From Saprospiraceae bacterium (GTDB taxonomy: Bacteria; Bacteroidota; Bacteroidia; Chitinophagales; Saprospiraceae), in the NCBI GenBank assembly GCA_013214355.1, contig JABSSL010000016.1:62001-126000 (forward strand): a DNA stretch of 64,000 bases, read 5' to 3'. Each line of letters starts with the position of its first letter. Position 1 is the first letter of the stretch. The translations under genes and the position numbers were made by a program. The notes under the pieces are model-generated. The model saw only the letters and a program-made list of their open reading frames with translations, was not told the origin of the DNA and did not search any database. Positions 29,401 through 41,400 of this stretch are shown here, piece after piece.

Positions 29401-32400
29401 TAAAGCTTACGCTGGTGGAAGCATCTTCATCTGGGCTGTCATCTTCATCGGAGCCATCAGCATCACTTCCATTGGTGGTTTCATCCGTAATCATTTCACC
29501 CGTTGGGCTTACTGCGGTGACCGTCGCTCTATTAATAAATGGCCCCAATGAGCCACAATTATCAACGGTAATCGTCAAGAGGACAGCCCCCTTATCTCCG
29601 AGTGGTAGATCATCTGTGCCCTCCAATAGATTCCAATCCCCTCCTACGCCATAATTATCATTCACCGCATAATCATCACTAGTGATTTCGTCAATCATCA
29701 ACTCGCAAGGGTTCTCAAATACCATACTGAGATCATCCATGACTTGAATGCTGTCTAGATCAACATCTCCAAAATTCTCGATATTGAATTCGTAAGTCAC
29801 TTGGTAGGATCCATCCCCATTATTAACCACCGAGGTTACCCGCTTGGCCCCACCAATGAGCGGGCTTTCTTCAAACTCGAATTCGGTGGCTACGTCATTA
29901 TCATCTGTCTCTCCATCACCATCAGGATCAGGTTCGCTACCGGTTTGGGAAACATCGATTACTTCCTCGCCGGTTGGCGTTTCAGCGGTACCTATGGCAC
30001 TATTAGTAAATGGTCCTAGATCGCTACAAGGCCCAACGGTGAGATGAATGTATATCGCCCCTTCATTCCAACTCTTCAATTCATCGTCTCCACGAAGCAA
30101 TAAGGTGTCCGTTTCACCATTGTAGCTATCATTCAGTGTAAACTCTTCACTCGCTAAACCATCGATGGTCCAGTCACAATCACTATCAAAGACAGCTGCC
30201 AGGTCGTCACTGACTTGTAGACTATCCAAGTTGATGTTACCATTGTTTTCTACCCGAATTTCAAAGGTCAAACTATAGGTACCATCACCATTGGACAATG
30301 GCCCTTGGGAGACACGTTTGGCAAGTCCTAGGACAGGATCCTCTTCAAAGCTCACGCTGGTAGAAGCATCTTCGTCAGGCATATCATCTTCATCCAAACC
30401 ATCGGGATCACTACCATTAGTTGTTTCATCCGTTACCGTTTCACCCGTCGGACTGACACCACTGACTAGGGCTTGATTAACAAAAGGTCCTAGCTCACCA
30501 CAATTATCAAGGGTGATGGTCAGTAAAATCGCAGATTTATCCCCTAAGGGTAAATCGTCTGTTCCACGTAGGAGATTCCAATCCCCTCCTACCCCATAGT
30601 TTTCATTGATGGTCAGGTCATCACTAGTAAGCTCGTCTATGCTCAATTCGCAGGGCGTTTCGAACACCATACTTAGATCATCCATCACCTGAATACTGTC
30701 CAAGTCCACGTCTCCAAAGTTCTCTATGTTGAACTCGTAGATCACGGTATAGGAACCATCCCCATTGTTTTCGACCATGGTTACTCGTTTGGCCCCGCCT
30801 ATTACAGGGGTTTCATCAAACTCAAACTCAGTTGGCTCACTGTTATTTTCTGGATCACCATCCCCATCCGAGTCTGGTTCGCTACCCGTCTGAGAAATAT
30901 CTATAATTTCTTCACCCACTGGTGTCCTAGCGGTACCCGTTGCAGTATTTGTGAATGGACCTAGATCCGAGCAAGGCCCTATATTCAATTGTATGTAAAT
31001 CAGACCTTCATCCCAATTCCGCAATTGATCATCGCCTTGCAATAGTAAGGTATCCGTCTGTCCGTTGTAGTCCTCATTTATAGTGAACTCATCGGAGGAC
31101 AATCCATTTATCCTCCAATCACAGTCAGCTCCAAAAACTGCTGATAAATCATCCCCTACTTGCAAGCTGTCCAGCGTGATATTACCATTGTTCTCTACCC
31201 GAATTTCAAAAGTCATGCTGTAAGTGCCATCTCCATTGGAAATGGGGCCATAAGAGACTCGTTTAGCAATACCCAAAATGGGGTTTTCCTCAAAACTTAC
31301 ACTTGTTGTTGCCTCTTCATCGGGGTCATTATCATCATCTGCACCATCTGGATCACTACCATTAGTACTTGCATCTGTGACTTCTGTACCACTTGGACTT
31401 ATCCCTCTAGCAAACGCTTGATTGATGAACGGCCCTAGGTCACCACAATTTTCGACCGTGATGGTCAATAGAATTGCTCCTCGGTCTCCAATCGGCAGAT
31501 CTTCCACCCCAACCAGTAAATTCCAGTCATCATCCGTACCAAAATTATCATTCACAGCAAAGTCATCGCTACTAAGTTCATCAACGGTCAACTCACAAGG
31601 ATCCGCGAAAACATTACTCAAAGTATCAACCAGCTGAATGCTGTCCAGCAGTACATCTCCAAAGTTTTCAAGACCAAACTCGTAGGTCACCGTGTAGGAA
31701 CCATCTCCATTGTTCACCACCGAGTTAACTCGCTTGGCGGCCCCAATCAGCGGCATTTCCTCAAATTCAAATTCGGTGGGCTCATCATTGTCATTAGCAT
31801 CTCCATCTCCGTCAGAATCTGGTTCGCTACCCGTCTGGGAAACATCGGTGATCTCCTCACCCACTGGTGACTTAGCCGTTCCCGTTGCACTATTATTAAA
31901 TGGTCCTAAATCTGTGCAAGGACCAACTGTCAGCTGGATATAAATTGCCCCTTCATCCCAACTCTTTAGTTCATCATCTCCTTGTAGCAAAAGGGTATCC
32001 GCTTGTCCATCATAGTCTTCATTCAAGGTAAACTCCTCACTGGACAAGCCATCAATCTCCCATTCACAATCACTAGCAAAGACACGGGTTAAATCATCCC
32101 CTACCTGCAAGCTATCTAGGTTAACATTACCATTGTTTTCTACTCGAATTTCAAAGGTGAGGCTGTAGGTGCCATCTCCATTAGAAAGTGGTCCATGTGA
32201 AACACGCTTAGCTAGCCCGAGCACAGGATCCTCGGCAAAAGAAACGGGGGTAGGAGCATCTTCGTCAGGCGTATCATCCTCATCAGAACCATCGGGATCA
32301 CTACCATTGGTACTATCATCGGTTACTGTGGTTCCAAATGGACTGACAGCTGAGGCTTCCACTTGATTGATAAATGGGCCTAAGCTGCCACAATTATCCA

Positions 32401-35400
32401 CTGTAATCGTTAGCAACAGGGCGCCTCGTTCACCAATCGGCAGATCATCTACACCGGTCAGTAAATTCCAATCATTAGACTGGCCATAATTGCTATTAAC
32501 ACTGAAGTGGCTACTCGTCACTTCATCAATAGTAAGCTCACAAGGCGAGGTAAAAACATTGGTAAGCGTATCCATGGCTTGTAAACTATCTAGATCCACG
32601 TCTCCAAAGTTTTCCAAACTAATTTCATAGGTAACAGTGTAAGATCCATCCCCGTTATTGTTTACTTGTGTAACCCGCTTTGCGGCACCTAAGCTTGGTG
32701 ACTCTGATAGAGTAGCTTCCGTGTCAGACTCTTCGTCTGGAGTGCCATCTCCGTTAGGGTCGGGATCCGAGCCATCTACGGAATCATCTTCGACCTCATT
32801 GCCATCGGGGCTGATAGCCTCTGCAATGGCGGTATTCGTGTAGGTTCCCGCTGAAGCGCAAGCCGTCACGGTAATTGTCAACAAGATGGCGCCTTCCTGT
32901 TCAATCCCCAGTTGATCCGTTCCATTTAGAAGTCTCCAATCACCTGCTTGACCGAAGCTTTCATTGACGGAAAAAGCCTCACTAGTCAGCTGAGTTGAAA
33001 CCACACATGGACTTGGAAAAGATTGGTCCAGAGAATCTAGTACTTGTATGCTGTCTAATCGCACATCGCCATAGTTCGCGACATTGATTTCATAGACGAT
33101 GGTGTAAGAACCATCTCCATTATTGGTCACACCGACATTGCGTTTACTAAGACCAATGGCTGGGTTCTCTTCGAAAGTAACGGGGGTGGGAGAGCTCTCT
33201 TCCGGATCATCATCATTGGTGGCACCATCCGGATCACTTCCATCTACGGAGAGATCCGTTAGGGTTGAGTCCCCGGGAGATACAGCCGTCACAATGGCAA
33301 TATTGTCATAGGGGCCCTGGTTAGTTCCACACTCGTCTACGGTAATGGTTAGAAGAATAGCCCCTTTATCTCCAGCAGGAATTTCTTCTAGGCCATTCAA
33401 TAGATTCCAATCATTGGATTGACCAAAATTCGAATTAACTATGAAATCATCACTAGTAATCGACTCCACATTTACCGAACAGGTCCCCGTAAAGGTATTG
33501 GTCAAGGTATCTATCACCTGGAGATTATCTAAATCTACATCCCCAAAGTTTTCTACATTGAATTCATAGGTAACCGTACCGCTTCCATCTTCATTATTTA
33601 CCACTGAGACTACCCTTTTGGCTATGCCCAAGGCAGGTTCCTCGGTGATAATGACATCTATGGTGCAAGAATCTACATTCCCACAGAGGTCATATACGCG
33701 AAGGGTTACGGCATGTGTGTCAATATCTGCAGCCGTGAAGCTGCTGGGTTCTATTTCAAAGCGCAAAAGGCTGTCCGGTGTACAATCATCGCTGGATCCG
33801 CAGTTGAGATCATCCGCCGTCAGATCGATGACTCCATCTACCTCCGTCCCAATACTAATACTGAAGGGCGCACAACAACTTACCGTTGGAGGGGTCGTAT
33901 CTTGAACGGTAACCACCTGAGTTTCCACGGTAAAATTATTGCAGGCGTCCGTAGCCACCCACTGGCGGGTAATGGTGTAACTGTAGTCAGAACAGGCACC
34001 GAGATCAGTCTGTGTACTGGTTTCGGTAAAAACTACACTAGGTGTGGTACAATTATCCGTTGCTGTCAAGGTCACAGCCGCTGGAATACTAGCACTACAG
34101 TCAATAGTAGTATCCGCAGGAGTAGCCATGGCAAAAACTGGATCTGTTTCATCATCAATCGTAATGATCTGGGTACTGAAGCCTAAATTCCCGCAAGAAT
34201 CCGCGATGCTATATTTACGCTGTACAATCTGTGGACAGGTATTCCCATCCGTGGTCTCTGATACCAATTGGAAAGACATAGAATCAATGGCACAGTTATC
34301 TGTAATCGTATTACCATCTGCCAAGAAGGCATCTAAATCAGCATAAGCGGGGATATCACTCAATGCACAGTCTGTATCAATATCTGGACAGCTGAGCACA
34401 GGGCCTGTTTCATCGTTGACAGTAATTAACTGAACACAGCTACTTTCATTATCACACGCATCTCTAACGCGATAGGTACGAGTAAACACTTCTGGACAGC
34501 TACCATCATCAGACACATCAGAAACAAAAGCAAAACTGCTAATCCCACAGTCATCCGAAGCATATCCACCCGCTGCCTCAAATGCTGTAAGGTCCGCGTA
34601 GCGGCTTACTTCATCAATGCTACAGTCCACCTCTATGGCAGAGGGGCAAACCAGCACCGGCAACTCATCATCTACAATGGTATAGGTAATTTCGCAAGTA
34701 TCGCGCTGCTCCACTACACCCCCATTATCAATGATGATATATTCTCGGGTAATGATTAGTGGTGAAGAAGTACATCCGCTACCACCATTATCAGAGTCAC
34801 TGGATTGTACCGTTACCACTCCACATGAATTACGAATAGCGGAACCCCCATCAATAGCGTTGAAGGTAGCAGCGTTAGTTGCAGCTGTGGGAAGATCTGC
34901 GAGACAGGACAAAGTAGTTCCGGCGGATGGGCATACCACATCCAGGAAGCAGGAGGGAATCTCCACTTTTGCCGTATCCATATCCATGGTTGGCGTGCTG
35001 AAGGTATCCTGAGCCGTTACGGTTGCCTTGTTGATGACGGAGTCAACGCCAGTCAAGGCAGTGGTTTCTATGGCCACTTGGAGGGTCAGGGTATCATCTG
35101 CTGCCATACAACCATCCGTACCTATAAACAAGCTATCAAAGGCTGCACCATTGAAGTTGGCGTTTAGCGTTGGGCGATCACCCATCGGTACAGTGCTAGC
35201 CATCTCCACTACTGTGGGACCACTTACCAATTGCACATAAGCACTTCCAAAGATGGATGGGAAATTATCGATTAACTGAATTGCGGTCAATTTGGTATTT
35301 CCCGTGTTGATAATTTGGAATTGGAAGGTGACATCAAAATTGCCGGTAGTACCACTACTGGCGGGAAGTACAGAGGTAGTCGCTTTGGTCAAATCGATCA

Positions 35401-38400
35401 AGGGGATGGAAATAAAGGCTGGATCTTGATCATCTTCATCCGTTTCTGGGTCCGTTCCATTGGGCGAACCCGAACCATCTCCAGTTACCACGTCATCCGA
35501 AGCTGATCCAGGGTTCCCCCCGGCATCATTCTCTATATCGTTATCCGGAGTACTATCAATATCGTCGAAACGTGGATTGCCTAAGGTATCTAGCGCTCTG
35601 GAAATCTCAGCAAAATTGATGTATTGATCTGGCGCTGCATCCAAGAGCGTTAAACTGATATTAAGCGTTCTACTCCCTCCGGGCTGTATCGTATCCGCAA
35701 TCACCGTGGTAGCAGTATCCTTATCTGCAGCTATAGCATCCTCTACCGACCAAGCAGGCTCATTACTGGCAAGCCAATCGAAACCGGTCGGAATATAGTC
35801 TGACACCTCTACGCTATCAGCGGTGATATTACCTTGGTTGTAAACCGTAATAGCAAAGGTGACCTCCTGGCCATACTGATAAGGTGGTTCCGTCAGCAGG
35901 ATCTTTTGTAAGGCCAAGTCGAATATCTCTACCTTAAATGGATCATGATCATCCTCATCGATACCAGGATCGGTATCACCGGGACTTCCGGAGCCATTTC
36001 CATTTACCACATTGTCTGAAGCCGTTTCTGGATTACCACCTGAATCGTTATCCACTATCTCATCTGGTGTACTGTCGATATCAAAGTCTGAGCGGTCATT
36101 GCCCAAGGTGTCCTCAAAGGCTGTAATCTCTGCATAATTTGTCCAGGACTCCGATCCGGTGGCCATCAGCAGGCTTAACTTCAATGGAATGGTATCAGAT
36201 TCTCCCATCAAGAGGGTATCGGAGATCGTTGCCCTTAGATTCCCAGCATCACTTGTCCAAGCTGGGTTGAGCTCTTCTAGAAATCCAAAACCCTCTGGCA
36301 AATAGTCGATCACGTCGATATTGCTAGCGGGCTGGATGGCTTGATTGAACACGATGATATCTAAGCAAATGGTATCTCCATAGCCAAATGAAGAGCCGTT
36401 TGTAGATTCCTTCTTGAGCGCCAAATCAAAAATACAGGGGTCAAATTCGACGGTTTCGCTAGTAGCTGTGCAAAGGTCAGCATAAGCAAAACGAGCCTCA
36501 GCCGTAAGCGAGCTGGTATTGTTAGGATTCACTAGAATCGTTACGCTGGTATCCCCCATAACCGTGTCCACCACTATCGCTAGCTCTTGACCTAGCGCAG
36601 CTAAATCGATGTAGAGGGTATCCTCCCCCAAAAACTGATCGTAGGTGTATGGGTTCCCCGTCCATGTGAGATTTATTGTGAGCTCGCGGGCCAAGGTATC
36701 TGCTTCGACAATACAATCACTGACACTCAAATCAACTTCCAAGGTACAGTCTGGAATAAAACCTGCATCTATCGTTGGGTTATGTTCTCCCCAGGATAAA
36801 GCATAAGTGGGGGTAATGCCCGTATCTGGATCAGCATCACTATCCAGAGAATCTTGACTCACTCCACTTCCCTGGTCTACCAGCGTTCCGGTAAATCCGG
36901 GCAAAGGATCAAAATCGACATAGTAAGTCCCCTGGGGTAAGTTATCAAATAGATAGTAGCCATTTTCATCAGTAGTGGTAGTGCCTAGCAAAGATCCCGT
37001 TAAGCCATCGTAGAGGTTAACTTCAATTCCTCCCACTGGCAGTTCCTCCTCATCCTGGACTCCATCACTATTAAAGTCAAACCAGACATAATCTCCTAAG
37101 GAAGCCGCTGCAGTTCCGCAATCTAGTGTACCAACATTCACCACCATGACACCGGTACACCCGTCCTCTCCAAGGAAGTTCAGGGTATAGGTTTCGTCAC
37201 CCATGACCATATCAATAACTGCATAGCTAGAATCAGGTCCAGGGTAACTGAGGCCAGTGTTCGGCGTCCATTCGAAATTAGAGCCTCCAAGGCCAGGTGA
37301 GGGGAGGGTATAGCTTCCATTCAAGCAAGCTACTACGTCAAAGGTTTCATAATAGCTAGGATGTAGCGTAATATTTAAGGTATCGTATTCGTAACAATTG
37401 TTAGCAGATGATCTCAGGATATATTGCACGATCAAATCGCTATCGGTGGTATTCACCATAGTGAAATCTACTGGCGTTTGGTCCGTAGCACTTAGCGCAC
37501 TCAATGGGGAGCTATTGTAACTCAGCCAAGTGTAATCAAAACCATCAATAGCTTCTGGTCCAACCGATAAGGTGCTCCCGCTACAGGTTTCCACCTCCGT
37601 ATCAAAATCAATGATAAACTCCGGCCGAAACTGCCCAGAAGGCTCTTCTGAACAGACACAAGTATTGCTAGGATCCAACACACCAATGATGGTACAAACC
37701 GTCCCAGAAGGAAAAGTACTTTCACCACTCAATGTCACACAATCGCCGCTACTCAGTGGGCTACTCAGCACCTCAGTGATCGAGAATAGATAGGAATCCC
37801 CCATGCTTCTGAAACCATTGTTGTCTTCATCCTCAAAGATATCCATCGTCACACTTTGGCCAGATTGTAGTGTCGCACCTGTATTGCAAATTTCCACGTC
37901 GAAGACCTGAAGTAATTCAGTTGTGGTAGAAGCAAAGCTTAAAGCACCGTTAAAGTTATTAAAACTCAATTCTGGTTTTTCAATCGTCAAAGTAGCTTCT
38001 TCCCTACCTGCTTGGATACCATAGGCACAATTCATCGTTCCACACAGCGCATTCACAGCAGAGTAGGCTGACACTACCAAATCTGTAGTGCCGCATAGTT
38101 GTCCTACATCAGTAGCTTGCAGATCGATTCTAAAGGAGGCAATATCCCCAATCATCATCCCCACATTTAGGGGCCATGACAAGACCGTGAAACCGCCCTG
38201 ATCACGAATGACAGGCTCACTATTGGGCATGTTGAGTACTGGGCTATAGCTATTGGCCTTATAATTCAGCCCTTCTGGTAGGACGTATTGAATGGAATCT
38301 AAGATGGCAGTAGGTCCTCCGCTGGTCAATTCAAAACTTACAAAAGATGTCGCCTCTTGCTGATTACATGGATTAATTACTAGATCAGACAACGTTATAT

Positions 38401-41400
38401 CCCCTTCAAAACTGGGTTCCGAGCTCGTAACGAAAGCCCTCCTCGATCGCTTTCGGACCACCCTGAGCGGATCTCCACAATTGTCAGCCCCTAAGAGAAT
38501 AAACCGCGCTCGACCACCAGAGATATAACCACAGGTGGTTTCCGTAACAAACCGCAGTGATATCTTATTTTGATCTAGATCTTTCGCCCCGATTAATCCA
38601 TTTTCCACCCAGTCCGGATCCAATTCAGCCACATTTAGGCGGAAAATCACGCCATTGATGACAGGATCCATCCCAACATTTACATAACTCCCTCCTTCAG
38701 CGACCGATGGGTACGCCATTTCTAAACTACCAGCTTGATATGCTTGCCCTGGCGGCAACAATGCAATGATTTCAAAGTCACGCAGGTAGCCAAGTTCAGT
38801 ACTAATGATTTCAATTTCATAGGGAATCGGATCACAAAAGTCTACGATGGTATCATTGATCGGTGCAAGTACATTCAAGTTCATACCGGAAGGCGCAGCC
38901 GAATAACTGATGGTGGAAGGATCCGAACACAAAGCTTCCTCCACTGTCGTAGGCAAGGATTCACAATCCCAACCCGCTACAAAGTCGATAGTTGTGGAAG
39001 CACAGTCGTTGACAATTACTAGGGCCCGCAAAGATTTACTCGTCCCTCCATCAATATCGCCGAGCGGAAATATCCCAAAATCATTGGGTAGGATCTCTGA
39101 ATCATCATCATTATCAAACAACTTCGTTACTACCGCTCCTCCGTTAGCACTGTTCCAATACAAGAAGGCATTTACGGCATCTGGGACTTGCACGCTATTT
39201 ACTAACAGGTCTATCGTATCTACTCCACTACAAAGCACCACATTGGTTTCGGCAGCCTCAATTTCCAATTCAGCCCCTCCAGTATAACTCACCGTCACGG
39301 TATCAGGCTCTCTAGTTAGGGTAGGCGTACAATACACCCCTTCATCTACTGACTCCGTAGCTGAAAAGATCACCTCGTAATCTCCAGCGGTTGATTTACA
39401 CCCCCCTTGTACTCGAGGGAAGTATCGAATCCGGTATCCTTCATCAGGGGGAATTTCACTATCTCCCAAACTGTTGAAAAAGTCTTCGGCGAGAAATGTG
39501 AGCTCATCCCCATTTTGTATGAAATAGATTTCAGGAATGTTATCACTTGTGTTCACTACGTTATTGGCAGGACTAATCAATTGCCGAAGATCTACCTCAA
39601 ATTCGTCCAATCTATATTCAAATTCGCTAGGTTTGGTAAAACTAATGGTTTTAGGCAGCCCTACCGCGCGAATCTCGTAAGGGAACTCATCAAAGGTTCT
39701 ACCCCCATAGTGTCTTCGGTATTCTATTCTCCAATTGGGAAGATCACAAGCTCCGAAGTTACCAAAGGATGAACTAGCACTCGAAGTCAGACCAACCTGG
39801 GTTAGTCGGCCAACTCGATCGTTGCAGCTTAGCGTCATACCTGCCCCAAACTCATCATCAGAAAGATAGAGCGTTGGGTTAAACTCCACCGTTCGTTCCA
39901 TATTGCTAAATGGATCCTTGATCTGGAAGTTAACGCAAAGCGAGATACTATCACCGTCTGCATAGGATACCAATGGATCTATTCCTGCCCCCAAAGCATT
40001 AAGCGTGTCCAGGGACCAATCCAGAATTAGATCCATGCCACTGACTGAAATGGGTACCGTATTGATCGTGTCAATGGTAGATTCACTGGCATCATGAAAA
40101 ATGAATTGTGCGCTAATGGGTGTAAAATTGGTGTGGTCAAAATCTAGCGTAGCAAAGCCGTATCTCCAGATCTCACCCATAGTATTGTTGACAAGCCCTT
40201 GATATAACGCCTTGATGGTGTCCCCCTGTAAGAAACGATCCAGTTGTATCAAGTCCCGATCAATGGCACCGTCTGGCACTTGATCATTATTCGAATCTCC
40301 TAAACCAAGTGTAGTTCGCTCCATTGTGAATTGTGAAAACTCTAATCCTTCGCAAACACACCCTCCTGCTACAGGACAACTAACTCTGATATCCAGTGCA
40401 TCTGGATCCCAAATCTTTTGCCGCTCACAGGCCATCGTACAGTTTTCATCTGTACTGAAGTAGGTCGTCTGATCAATTTCTAGATCAAAAATATGCACTC
40501 CACAAGCACCCATCGGAATGGGTTTTTCTCCACAATCCGTAGTTACTTGCAAGGTAAAAGCAGAGCCTGCGGAAATACTAAAGCCTCCGGGCTCGTCTGC
40601 CTGACAGAATCTCACTACAAAAGTGTGATCTGAACTAGAATCCATATAATCATCATCACAGCTACTCCAGACCGTTCCATCTCGATCTGTCCAAACGGCT
40701 GAACCGGGTATATAATCTAAACCACATGGTATTTCGTATTCAATCTCCAGATAGGCATCGGGATAAGTACTATTCATCCAGTCTAGGGTAATGGAGTTGA
40801 CCGTATATTCTATAATACTCGTATCCCCATCTAGCATTTCCGTCGGTCCCTCTACAAAACCGCCTAAACTAGTATCAAAGCCTGATGCGCTAGCCGAAGT
40901 ACCAGAGTCGTAATCATTATCGCAGTAGTCTGTCCATCTGTTGACAGCCACAGAATTTCCATAGATTCCGCTCATCGCACAGTCATTGCAGGCACAATCA
41001 TGGCTGATGGTATAGTCAATTTCGATACATTCTCCATTCGCTAGATTGGCATCAGCAATGTGTAAGTATACCACGCTACCATTGCAACCACCTATATCAC
41101 TACTATCAATGGATAAGATTCCTACACTGCCTCCCCCCATCGATGTCGCGCTTATACTCCCTAGATCAATGTCCTGATTGGCATTGATTCTGAAGTAAAT
41201 GGAATCAGCAGGTGCCGCACCATTATTAGTGATGCTCACTTGCACATCCGAATCAACATCTGCGTAGCAGGCGGGGTAATTCATGGCGGTTAAGGAAGCA
41301 TCTAGATCTGGGATGGCTGCGCCAAAAATCAGGCCTGTGCTAGAATCATCCGAATCACAATTTGGTGAGGCCGTACAGCCAAAGGATATTTCTCTACTAA

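Noticed and set aside
27500-33646. Regular repeats that might suggest a CRISPR array
   Set aside because: The period is about 470 bp, the repeats are coding, diverge at silent sites and have no unique spacers.
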